DNA of 64,000 nt from NCBI RefSeq assembly GCF_009707125.1, contig NZ_WLVL01000040.1, positions 124,001 to 188,000 of the forward strand, given 5' to 3'. The notes beneath the pieces were generated by a model. That model worked only from the letters and a program-made list of their open reading frames with translations, was not told where the DNA came from and made no database searches. Positions 43,340 through 51,637 of the stretch are shown here, one piece after another. This DNA comes from Arsenicicoccus cauae. GTDB taxonomy: Bacteria > Actinomycetota > Actinomycetes > Actinomycetales > Dermatophilaceae. Within the stretch, counting starts at the first letter, position 1. The number at the start of each line of letters is the position of its first letter. A program made the position numbers and the translations under genes.

Positions 43340-45468
43340 GCACCGTTACGGCGCAGACGTTCCCGTTCTCCGCGGTCGTGGGGATGGACGACATGGGGCT
43401 GGCGCTGTGCCTGTCCGCGGTGTCCCCGGCCATCGGCGGCGTCCTCGTGCGCGGTGAGAAGGGCACCGCCAAGTCCACCATGGTGCGCGCTCTCGCGTCG
43501 GTGCTCCCGCCGGTCAGCGTCGTGGCGGGAGACAGGTTCTCGTGCGACCCGGGGGCGCCGGACCCGGACTGCCCGGACGCCGCCCGGCACGGTGACGGGT
43601 CGGTGACGCGGCCCGTACGCCTCGTCGAGCTGCCCGTCGGGGCGTCCGAGGACCGCGTCGTCGGCTCGCTGCACCTGGACCGGCTGCTGTCCTCGGGGCA
43701 GGTCGCCTTCGACCCCGGCCTGCTCGCGCAGGCGCACCGCGGCGTGCTCTACGTCGACGAGGTCAACCTGCTGCCCGACCACCTGGTCGACACGTTGCTG
43801 GACTCCGCGGCGATGGGGCGCGCCCGCATCGAGCGGGAGGGCGTATCCGTCACGCACGCAGCCCGGTTCGTGCTGGTCGGGACGATGAACCCCGAGGAGG
43901 GGGAGCTGCGCCCGCAGCTGCTCGACCGGTTCGGCCTCGCCGTCGACGTCACCGCGTCGCGCGACCCCCGCGTGCGCGTCGAGGTCGTCCGGCGCCGGAT
44001 GGCCTACGAGGACTCCCCGGCCACCTTCCAGAGCGCGTATGCCGACGCGGAAGCCGCCCTGGCCAGTCAGATCGTCGCCGCCCAGTCGTTGCTTGGGCGG
44101 GTCCGGTTCGGTGACGACGCGATCGAGCGGATCGCCGCGATCTGCGCGGCCTTCGACGTGGACGGGATGCGCGGCGACCTGGTCACCGCCCGGACCGCCG
44201 TTGCCCACGCCGCCTGGTGTGGGCGGGACGCGGTGTCGGACGAGGACATTCGTGTCGCGGCCCGGCTGGCGCTGCCGCACCGCAAGCGCCGCAACCCCTT
44301 CGACGACGGCGCGGAGCACGACCTCGAGGACATCCTGGACGACACCCTGCCTGAGCAGCCTGACCAGTCTGAGCGGCCCGAGCCGCCGGAGGACCCGGAG
44401 GACCCGGAGCCGACCGACCCGGAGCCGACAGACCCCGACGGCGGCCCGTCCGGCGACGGGGGCAGCACCCCGCCGACTGGTCAGCCCCCGACGGACACCA
44501 CCCCGCCGACCGGTCAGTCCCCGACGGACGCCAGCACCGAGGCCGAGGACCCGCAGGGGGACAACCACACGTCCGGAGCCCCGGCGCTGCCCGGTGGTAC
44601 GGCGGGGGAGCGGGCCGGATCGGCATACAAGGCACGGCTGCTCACCCTGCCTACCGCGGGCACCGGTGTGGCGGGCCGGCGTTCGACGGCGGACACCGCG
44701 ACCGGGCGCCACGTGCGCGCCGTCGCCCCGGACGACCCACGAGGACAAGGGATCTCGCTCACCGGCACCGTCCTGCGCGCCGCCTCGCGCGTGGTGTCGG
44801 GACGTGCCGCCGGTGACCCGCTGGGGGTGCACCCCGGCGACCTGTGCCGCAGCGTGAGGCGGGGCAAGGAGGGCAACCTCGTCGTCTTCGTCGTCGACAC
44901 GTCCGGCTCGATGGGCGCCCGGCAGCGCATCCGCGAGGTCAAGACCGCCTGCGTGTCGCTGCTGCTCGACGCCTACCAGCGGCGGGACAAGGTCGCGGTG
45001 CTGACCTTTGCGGGGCAGCGGGCCGACCTGGTGCTGCCGCCGACGACCAGCGTCGAGCTGGCCGAGCGGCTGCTCGCCCGCGTGCCCACCGGCGGCCGGA
45101 CCCCGCTCGCCGAGGGGCTCACCGCCGCCTACGAGCTCGTCCGCCGCGAGCGCGCCAAGGACCCGCACCGCCGCGCGCTGCTCGTCGTGCTGACCGACGG
45201 CCGCGCGAGCTCTGGTGGGCGGCAGGCGATCCCGCGCGCCCACCGGGTCGCCGCGGGCATCGCCCACACCGGCATCGCCAGCGTGGTGGTGGACTGCGAG
45301 GAGGCCCGCGCCGGCTTCCGCCTCGGCCTGGCCCGCGACCTCGCGCGCCACCTCCGGGCTGAGCACCTCGAGCTGAGACAGCTCGCGGCGGAGCAGCTGT
45401 CGGGCGCCATACGGCAGCGAACCGGCGCCGGCAGCGCCGAGACTCGCACCCCCAGGAGCGTGGCCTGA
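43336..45468 (+). CDS. ChlI/ChlD-type chelatase subunit (AAA+ and VWA fused)
   Basis: A 710-residue protein combining an AAA+ ATPase (about 8-325: Walker A GEKGTAKSTMV, Walker B VLYVDEVNLLPD, LDRFGLAVDV) with a VWA domain (about 510-690: MIDAS motif VDTSGSMGARQR). They are joined by an acidic, Pro-rich linker of about 120 residues. It is annotated as magnesium chelatase in many genomes. Its location between cobN and cobO makes it the likely energising partner of CobN, replacing separate CobS and CobT. It overlaps cobN (ATGA) and shares a base with cobO. Confidence 0.92.
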   Translation: MSTVTAQTFPFSAVVGMDDMGLALCLSAVSPAIGGVLVRGEKGTAKSTMVRALASVLPPVSVVAGDRFSCDPGAPDPDCPDAARHGDGSVTRPVRLVELPVGASEDRVVGSLHLDRLLSSGQVAFDPGLLAQAHRGVLYVDEVNLLPDHLVDTLLDSAAMGRARIEREGVSVTHAARFVLVGTMNPEEGELRPQLLDRFGLAVDVTASRDPRVRVEVVRRRMAYEDSPATFQSAYADAEAALASQIVAAQSLLGRVRFGDDAIERIAAICAAFDVDGMRGDLVTARTAVAHAAWCGRDAVSDEDIRVAARLALPHRKRRNPFDDGAEHDLEDILDDTLPEQPDQSERPEPPEDPEDPEPTDPEPTDPDGGPSGDGGSTPPTGQPPTDTTPPTGQSPTDASTEAEDPQGDNHTSGAPALPGGTAGERAGSAYKARLLTLPTAGTGVAGRRSTADTATGRHVRAVAPDDPRGQGISLTGTVLRAASRVVSGRAAGDPLGVHPGDLCRSVRRGKEGNLVVFVVDTSGSMGARQRIREVKTACVSLLLDAYQRRDKVAVLTFAGQRADLVLPPTTSVELAERLLARVPTGGRTPLAEGLTAAYELVRRERAKDPHRRALLVVLTDGRASSGGRQAIPRAHRVAAGIAHTGIASVVVDCEEARAGFRLGLARDLARHLRAEHLELRQLAAEQLSGAIRQRTGAGSAETRTPRSVA

Positions 45469-46082
45469 TGCCCAAGGGAGTCCCCACCACCGTCCCGACC
45501 GACGGGCTCACGACGCGCCAGCGCCGCAACCGGCCCCTCGTCGTCGTCCACACGGGTGAGATGAAGGGCAAGTCCACCGCCGCCTTCGGGCTCGCGCTGC
45601 GCGGCTGGAACCAGGGCTGGCGCATCGGCGTGTTCCAGTTCGTCAAGAGCGCCAAGTGGAAGGTCGGCGAGGAGAACGCCCTCAAGGCGCTCGGCCGCCT
45701 GCACGAGCAGACCGGCGAGGGCGGACCCGTCGAGTGGCACAAGATGGGCGAGGGCTGGTCCTGGGCCCGCAAGGCCGGCACCGACGAGGACCACGCCCAG
45801 GCTGCGCTCGAGGGCTGGCGCGAGATCCAGCGCCGCCTCGCCGCCGAGGCCCACGACGTCTACGTCCTCGACGAGTTCACCTATCCCATGAAGTGGGGCT
45901 GGGTCGACGTCGACGAGGTCGTCACCACGCTGCGCGACCGCCCCGGGCACCAGCACGTCATCGTCACGGGTCGCGACGCGGACCCCCGGCTCGTCGAGGC
46001 CGCCGACCTGGTCACCGAGATGACCAAGGTCAAGCACCCCATGGACGCCGGGCAGAAGGGCCAGCGAGGCATCGAGTGGTAG
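45468..46082 (+). CDS. cobO: Cob(I)yrinic acid a,c-diamide adenosyltransferase
   Basis: Attaches the 5'-deoxyadenosyl ligand to cobalt. It has 204 residues. The P-loop-like VHTGEMKGKSTAAFG, FQFVKSAKWKVGE and YVLDEFTYPMKWGWVD are diagnostic of CobO/CobA-type transferases. Its ATG shares a base with the chelatase stop, and cobB begins two bases after its own stop. Confidence 0.97.
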   Translation: MPKGVPTTVPTDGLTTRQRRNRPLVVVHTGEMKGKSTAAFGLALRGWNQGWRIGVFQFVKSAKWKVGEENALKALGRLHEQTGEGGPVEWHKMGEGWSWARKAGTDEDHAQAALEGWREIQRRLAAEAHDVYVLDEFTYPMKWGWVDVDEVVTTLRDRPGHQHVIVTGRDADPRLVEAADLVTEMTKVKHPMDAGQKGQRGIEW

Positions 46083-46084
46083 AG

Positions 46085-47485
46085 ATGGCTCGGGCGGCAG
46101 CGCCGTTGACGCGGCTGCCCCGCGTGGTGATCGCCGCCCCCGGGTCGGGCAGCGGCAAGACCATGCTGACCACCGGGATCCTGGCGGCGCTCACCCGCCG
46201 CGGTGTTGTCGTGTCGCCGCACAAGGTGGGGCCGGACTACATCGACCCCGGCTACCACGCGGCGGCATGCGGGCGGGTCGGCCGCAACCTCGACGCGCAC
46301 CTGCAGGGCGTCGAGCGGATCGTGCCGCTGCTGCTGCACGGCGCGCTGACCCCCGAGCCGGCCGACGTGGCCGTCATCGAGGGCGTCATGGGGCTCTTCG
46401 ACGGGCAGCTGGGCGGACGCGGCTTCGCCTCGACGGCCCATGTGGCGCAGCTGACCTCGTCGCCGGTCGTCCTCGTCGTGGACGGCGCGCACACCTCGCG
46501 CTCGGTGGGCGCGACGGTCCTGGGCTTCTCCCGCTACGACCCCGGGGTGCGGATCGACGGCGTCATCCTCAACAACATCGCCTCCGCGCGGCACGAGGCG
46601 GAGGCGCGAGACGGCATCGAGGAGACCGGGATCCCGGTCATCGGCTGCGTCCCGCGGGTGCCCGAGGTCGTCGTGCCGTCGCGTCACCTGGGGCTCGTCC
46701 CCGCCGCCGAACGCTCGCCCGAGGCCGCCGCCGCCGTGGACGCCCTCGCCGACATGGTCAGCGCCCACGTCGACCTGGATGCGTTGCTCGAGGTCGCCGG
46801 TGCCGCAACGGATCTGGCAGGGGAGCCTTGGTCGCCGTCCGCGGCGCTGGGCGCCCTCGCAGCCCCCGCCGGATCGCGCGGTGGGGTCGCCGTCGCCGGG
46901 GGTCGAGCCTTCACCTTCGGGTATGCCGAGACCACCGAGCTCCTCGCCGCCGCCGGGCTGTCCGTCGAGGTCTTCGACCCGCTGGTGGACACCGAGCTCC
47001 CCTCTGGTGTCTCAGGACTCGTGGTCGGGGGCGGCTTCCCCGAGGTGCACGCCGTCGACCTCGCCGCCAACCGCTCTCTGCTGCAGTCGATCCGGTCGCT
47101 GGCGGCGGGCGGGGCCCCGGTCTCGGCCGAGTGCGCCGGGTTGCTCTACCTCGGGCAGACGCTGGACGGGCACGCGATGGCCGGGGTGCTGCCCACGCGC
47201 GCTGAGTTCGGGCGCCGGCTCACCCTCGGCTACCGCTCCGCCGTGGCGCTGACCGACTCGGTGCTCGCGCCCGCCGGGACCCGGGTGACCGGGCACGAGT
47301 TCCACCGCACCCAGGTCGTGGCGGCCGACGGGGACGCGCAACCCGCCTGGGCGTGGGCCGACCGCGACGGCGGATCTCGCGTCGAGGGTGTCGTCCAGGG
47401 CACCGTCCACGCGAGCTACCTGCACGTCCACTGGGCCGGGCAGCCCCACCTCGCCCGGCGGTTCGTGGAGGCGGTGGTCTCGTGA
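46085..47485 (+). CDS. cobB: Hydrogenobyrinic acid a,c-diamide synthase
   Basis: Glutamine-dependent amidation of the a and c side chains before cobalt insertion. It has 466 residues. The N-terminal ATPase half has AAPGSGSGKTMLTTGI and HKVGPDYIDPGYH. The glutaminase half has the cysteine in VSAECAGLLYLG and a late histidine in TVHASYLHVHW. Its stop overlaps the cobC start (GTGA). In genomic order it follows cobN and cobO, although it acts before them. Confidence 0.95.
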   Translation: MARAAAPLTRLPRVVIAAPGSGSGKTMLTTGILAALTRRGVVVSPHKVGPDYIDPGYHAAACGRVGRNLDAHLQGVERIVPLLLHGALTPEPADVAVIEGVMGLFDGQLGGRGFASTAHVAQLTSSPVVLVVDGAHTSRSVGATVLGFSRYDPGVRIDGVILNNIASARHEAEARDGIEETGIPVIGCVPRVPEVVVPSRHLGLVPAAERSPEAAAAVDALADMVSAHVDLDALLEVAGAATDLAGEPWSPSAALGALAAPAGSRGGVAVAGGRAFTFGYAETTELLAAAGLSVEVFDPLVDTELPSGVSGLVVGGGFPEVHAVDLAANRSLLQSIRSLAAGGAPVSAECAGLLYLGQTLDGHAMAGVLPTRAEFGRRLTLGYRSAVALTDSVLAPAGTRVTGHEFHRTQVVAADGDAQPAWAWADRDGGSRVEGVVQGTVHASYLHVHWAGQPHLARRFVEAVVS

Positions 47486-48549
47486 CCGGAGCGGGCGACC
47501 CGGGGCACCACGGGGACGTGGAGGCGCGAGGCGCGCGGCTGGACCTCGCGGTCAACGTCGCGGTGGCGCAGCCGCCGGCGTTCGTCGCCGAGGCCATCGT
47601 CCGCGAGGTCCCACGCCTAGCCGCCTACCCCGACCCCACCGCAGCCACCGAGACCCTGGCCGCCGAGCTCGGTGTCCCCGCCGGGTGCGTCCTGCTGACC
47701 AACGGGTCCGCCGAGGCCTTCACCCTCGTCGCCCGCCTCCGCCCCTGGCGCGAACCCCTCGTCGTGGAGCCGCAGTTCACCGAGCCGGCGGAGGCGCTGC
47801 GGCACGCCGGCACGCCTGCCACCGCGCACCTCCTCGACCCGGCCACCGGGTGGGCGGTGGACGGCGCGTCCGTCCCCGCCGCGGCCGACCTCGTGGTCGT
47901 CGGCAACCCGACCAACCCCACCTCCCGACTGCACCCCCGCGAGCAGATCCTGCGGCTCGTGGACACCGCCACCACCCCCGACGACCGGGTGCTGCTCGTC
48001 GACGAGGCCTTCCTCGACGTCTCGACCGACCCCGCCCAGACGGTCGTGCCCGACGCCGCCTGCCGCACCGCGGGCGACCGCACCATCCTCGTCACCGGCA
48101 GCCTCACCAAGACCTTTGGCCTGGCGGGCCTGCGTGCCGGCTACGTCGTGGGGCCGGAGCGCGAGATCGACCGGCTCCGACGCCTCCAGCCGCACTGGTC
48201 GGTCAACGCGCTGGCCCTCGCTGCCGTCCTCACGGTCTGCACCCCGCGGGGCCGCGACTTCCGCGACGAGCAGCGAGCCCGCTTGCGCGCCAACGCGTCC
48301 CACCTCGCCGCCACCCTGCGCGCGTGTGGCCTGCACGTCCCCGTCGATCCTGACGGGCCCTTCGTCCTGGCCCAGCACCCCCGCGCGGCCAGCCTGCGAG
48401 AGGGCCTGCGCGCCACCGGGATCGCCGTCCGCCGGGCCGACACCTTCTGGGGCCTGGACGACACCTGGTTGCGGTTCGCCGCGCGAGACAGCGGCCCGGT
48501 CGACGAGCTGGCGGCCGGCATACGACAGATCGAGGAGGAGATCCGATGA
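47482..48549 (+). CDS. cobC: CobC-like PLP-dependent aminotransferase/decarboxylase (Rv2231c family)
   Basis: A class I/II aminotransferase-fold protein of 355 residues, of the type associated with CobC/CobD. It is likely an L-threonine-O-3-phosphate decarboxylase supplying aminopropanol phosphate for the CobD step. The N-terminus, LDLAVNVAVAQPPAFV, resembles the CobC family. The PLP lysine is in TGSLTKTFGLAGLRAGYV, with VVGNPTNPTS and LLVDEAFLDVS upstream. GTG 47482 overlaps cobB, and its own stop overlaps the bluB-cobT gene. Confidence 0.88.
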   Translation: MTGAGDPGHHGDVEARGARLDLAVNVAVAQPPAFVAEAIVREVPRLAAYPDPTAATETLAAELGVPAGCVLLTNGSAEAFTLVARLRPWREPLVVEPQFTEPAEALRHAGTPATAHLLDPATGWAVDGASVPAAADLVVVGNPTNPTSRLHPREQILRLVDTATTPDDRVLLVDEAFLDVSTDPAQTVVPDAACRTAGDRTILVTGSLTKTFGLAGLRAGYVVGPEREIDRLRRLQPHWSVNALALAAVLTVCTPRGRDFRDEQRARLRANASHLAATLRACGLHVPVDPDGPFVLAQHPRAASLREGLRATGIAVRRADTFWGLDDTWLRFAARDSGPVDELAAGIRQIEEEIR

Positions 48550-50294
48550 GCTCCAACGCCTTTGACCGGGCCGGCCGTGAGGCTGTCTATGACGTCATCC
48601 GCGAGCGGCGCGACATCCGCTCCACCTTCACGATGGACCCGATCGACGACGCCACGCTGACCCGCGTCCTCACCGCCGCGCACATGGCGCCGAGCGTGGG
48701 GTTCAGCCAGCCGTGGGACTTCGTGCTGATCCGCGACGAGGAGCGGCGCCGGCGCGTCCAGCGGCTGGCGCAGCGGCAGCGGGACGAGTTCGCCGCGAGC
48801 CTGCCGAGCGATCGTCAGCGGATGTTCGACGGGCTCAAGATCGAGGCCATCTGCTCCACGCCCCTCAACGTCGTCGTCACCTGCGACCCGACCCGCGGCG
48901 GTCCGCACACCATCGGCCGGCACGCCGACCCGCGGATGACGAGCTTCTCCACGGCCACCGCCGTGCAGAACCTCTGGCTCGCCGCCCGCGCCGAGGGCCT
49001 CGGCGTCGGCTGGGTCAGCTTCTTCGACCCGCACGAGCTGGCCCGCGAGCTGGCGCTGCCCGAGCACCTCGAGGTCGTCGCCTACCTGTGCGTCGGGCAC
49101 GTCAGCGCGTTCCCGCCCGCCCCCGAGCTGCAGACGACGGGCTGGGCCCGCCGTCGGCCCCTCGCGTGGGCCGTGCATGATGAGACCTGGTCCACCCGCA
49201 CCCTGCCCGGAGGAGTCCCCGTGTCGCTGCTCGACGAGACCATCGCCGCCATCACCCCCGCCGACGCGACGGTCCTCGAGCAGGCGCAGGCGCGGCAGGC
49301 CCAGCTGACCAAGCCACCGGGCGCCATGGGCCTGCTCGAGTCCACGGGGGAGCGCGTCGCCGCCGCGACCGGGGAGTGGCCACCGCACATCCCCTCGCCG
49401 GTCGCGCTGGCGGTCTTCGCCGGCGACCACGGGGTGCAGGCGCACGGCGTCTCCCCGTGGCCGCAGGAGGTGTCGGTGCAGATGGCGGTCAACATCGCGA
49501 CGGGTGGCGCCGTGTGCAACGCCGCCGCCCGCCAGGTCGGCGCCGAGGTCGACGTCGTCGACGTGGGCCTGGCCGCGGACCTGCCCGCCATGCCGCACCT
49601 GCTCGTCCGCAAGGTCGCGCGCGGCACGGCCGACCTGTCCGAGGGCCCGGCCATGACCGCCGAGCAGGTCCACCAGGCCATCGAGGTGGGCATCGACGTC
49701 GCCCGCGACCTGGTCGCGCAGGGCAACCGCCTCCTGCTGGCCGGCGAGGTCGGCATCGGCAACACGACGCCCGCGGCCGCCCTCGTCTCGGTCTTCACCG
49801 GTCGCGCCCCCGAGGAGGTCACCGGCCGCGGGGCAGGACTGGACGAGGCCGGTCGCGCCGCCAAGGTCGCCGTCGTCGAGCGTGCCATCGCCACCAACGG
49901 TGCCACCCGCGAGGACCCGCTCGCGGCCCTCGCCGCCGTCGGAGGCCTGGAGCACGCCGCCATCGTCGGCTTCCTGCTCGCGGCCGCCGCCGAGCGCACC
50001 CCCGTCGTCCTCGACGGCGTCATCGTCTGCTCGGCCGCGCTGGTGGCCCAGGCCCTCGCACCCGACTGCGTCGACTACTTCGTCGCCGGGCACGCCGGCG
50101 TCGAGCCCGGCATCCTCGCGGCGCTGTCGACCCTCGGTCTGGAGGCGCTGGTCGACCTGGACCTGCGCCTCGGCGAAGGCAGCGGCGCCGCCCTCGCCGT
50201 CCCGCACGTGCAGCTGGCCGTGCGCATGCTGACCGAGGTCGCGACCTTCGAGTCGGCCGGGGTGAGCGGCAAGGACGCCGAGGCGCACGCATGA
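48546..50294 (+). CDS. bluB-cobT: BluB-CobT fusion: DMB synthase / DMB phosphoribosyltransferase
   Basis: One 582-residue chain with two lower-ligand enzymes. Residues about 1-215 are BluB, an oxygen-dependent flavin-destroying nitroreductase-fold enzyme that makes 5,6-dimethylbenzimidazole (RERRDIRSTF, APSVGFSQPWDF, AEGLGVGWVSFFDP). Residues about 230-580 are CobT, which activates it to alpha-ribazole phosphate (LTKPPGAMGLLE, VFAGDHGVQAHGVSPWPQEV, GEVGIGNTTPAAAL). Both halves look complete. It overlaps cobC and is directly followed by cobA. The product feeds CobS. Confidence 0.95.
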   Translation: MSSNAFDRAGREAVYDVIRERRDIRSTFTMDPIDDATLTRVLTAAHMAPSVGFSQPWDFVLIRDEERRRRVQRLAQRQRDEFAASLPSDRQRMFDGLKIEAICSTPLNVVVTCDPTRGGPHTIGRHADPRMTSFSTATAVQNLWLAARAEGLGVGWVSFFDPHELARELALPEHLEVVAYLCVGHVSAFPPAPELQTTGWARRRPLAWAVHDETWSTRTLPGGVPVSLLDETIAAITPADATVLEQAQARQAQLTKPPGAMGLLESTGERVAAATGEWPPHIPSPVALAVFAGDHGVQAHGVSPWPQEVSVQMAVNIATGGAVCNAAARQVGAEVDVVDVGLAADLPAMPHLLVRKVARGTADLSEGPAMTAEQVHQAIEVGIDVARDLVAQGNRLLLAGEVGIGNTTPAAALVSVFTGRAPEEVTGRGAGLDEAGRAAKVAVVERAIATNGATREDPLAALAAVGGLEHAAIVGFLLAAAAERTPVVLDGVIVCSAALVAQALAPDCVDYFVAGHAGVEPGILAALSTLGLEALVDLDLRLGEGSGAALAVPHVQLAVRMLTEVATFESAGVSGKDAEAHA

Positions 50295-51361
50295 CGGCAC
50301 CGACCTGGCGGCTCGCCGGCGTCCCCGTCCTGGTGGCCGGCGGTGGGCCCGGCGCCCTCGTCGAGGTGGTGCGGCTGCGCGAGCGGGGGGCCGACGTCAC
50401 GGTCGTCGCGCACGAGCTCGTCCCCGCGCTGGAGGACCTCGTGGACCGTGGTCTGGTCGCGCGGGGCGCTGACGTGACGGAGGCCGACCTCGTGCGCGCC
50501 TCGCGCCTGGTCGTCGACGCCCGCGACCGGACGGAGCAGGGCGAGGGACCCGACGTCCTGGCCCTCGCCGCGGAGGCGGGCGTCCCGGCATACGGCCTCC
50601 AGGGGACCGACCAGGTGACGGGCGCGCAGGGCCCGGCCGGCACGGGCTCGGTCGTCCTGGTCGGTGGCGGCCCCGGGGACCCCGGTCTGCTCACCAGGCG
50701 GGGGTATGACGCCCTGCGGGCGGCCGACGTCGTCGTCACGGACCGTCTGGCGCCGGTGAGCCTGCTGTCCGAGCTGGCGGCCCACGTCGAGGTGATCGAC
50801 GTGTCCAAGATCCCGCGAGGCCGGTTCACCCCGCAGGAGGAGATCAATCGTGTGATCGTCGAGCAGGCCCTGCGGGGGCGCCGCGTCGTGCGGTTCAAGG
50901 GCGGGGACTCGTTCGTGTTCGGGCGCGGCTACGAGGAGGTGCTGGCCTGCCGGGAGGCGGGCGTGCCGGTGGAGGTCGTCCCGGGCGTCACCTCGGCGGT
51001 GTCCGTCCCCGAGCTGGCCGGCATCCCGGTCACCAATCGCGGCACGGTGCAGGGCTTCACCGTCGTCAGCGGCCACGCGGCGCCGGACGACCCCCGCAGC
51101 TCCGTCGACTGGGACGCCCTGGCGCGGGCCGGCACGACGATCGTCGTGCTCATGGGCGTCGAGACCCTGCCACGGATCGCCGGGGCCCTGCTGGCGGCCG
51201 GCCGCGAGCCCCGGACGCCCGTCGCCTGCGTCATGGACGGCGGGCTTCCCTCGATGCGCACCGTCCGCACGACCCTGGGCGCCCTGCGCGACGAGGGGGT
51301 GCCGGAGGGCCTGGTGCCCCCGGCAGTGACGGTCGTGGGCGAAGTCGCCGCGCTGTCGTGA
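50291..51361 (+). CDS. cobA: Uroporphyrinogen-III C-methyltransferase with shortened N-terminal Rossmann domain
   Basis: The first committed enzyme of the pathway, making precorrin-2. It has 356 residues. The C-terminal 245 are a standard SUMT: VVLVGGGPGDPGLLTRRG, VDVSKIPRGRFTPQEEIN, VRFKGGDSFVFGRGYEE and PGVTSAVSVPELAGIPVT. The N-terminal 110 resemble only the Rossmann half of a CysG/SirC precorrin-2 dehydrogenase (VLVAGGGPGALVEVVRLRER); the dimerisation and ferrochelatase parts are missing. It ends the riboswitch-controlled operon. Confidence 0.95.
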   Translation: MTAPTWRLAGVPVLVAGGGPGALVEVVRLRERGADVTVVAHELVPALEDLVDRGLVARGADVTEADLVRASRLVVDARDRTEQGEGPDVLALAAEAGVPAYGLQGTDQVTGAQGPAGTGSVVLVGGGPGDPGLLTRRGYDALRAADVVVTDRLAPVSLLSELAAHVEVIDVSKIPRGRFTPQEEINRVIVEQALRGRRVVRFKGGDSFVFGRGYEEVLACREAGVPVEVVPGVTSAVSVPELAGIPVTNRGTVQGFTVVSGHAAPDDPRSSVDWDALARAGTTIVVLMGVETLPRIAGALLAAGREPRTPVACVMDGGLPSMRTVRTTLGALRDEGVPEGLVPPAVTVVGEVAALS

Positions 51362-51413
51362 CCCGCGGCGCGCGCCGTCAGCCGGACTACCTCTCCCGAC
51401 TAGGGTTGGCGGC

Positions 51414-51635
51414 ATGAGCACCGACGCCTACACCTGGTCCTACCTCGACGCCGACGGCCGCCCGACGACCTCCGACGCGCTGCCGGCGCTGACCTTCCCC
51501 AGCCAGGGCGAGGCCGAGGCGTGGTTCGCAGAGGAGTGGGAGGAGGTCAGGGCCGCCGGCGTCGACGCGGTGGCCCTGCTGCGCGGCGAGGACGTCGTCT
51601 ACGGCCCCATGTCGCTGCAGGCGATGGGGGAGTGA
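51414..51635 (+). CDS. Conserved small actinobacterial protein, unknown function
   Basis: A 73-residue acidic protein with the pattern YTWSYLDADGRPTT, then FPSQGEAEAWFAEEWEEV, ending in EDVVYGPMSLQAMGE. It resembles small hypothetical proteins common in actinobacteria. A TAGGGT -10 box ends seven bases before the ATG, so it begins its own, probably leaderless, transcript. The serine hydrolase gene starts two bases after its stop. Confidence 0.75.
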   Translation: MSTDAYTWSYLDADGRPTTSDALPALTFPSQGEAEAWFAEEWEEVRAAGVDAVALLRGEDVVYGPMSLQAMGE

Positions 51636-51637
51636 CG

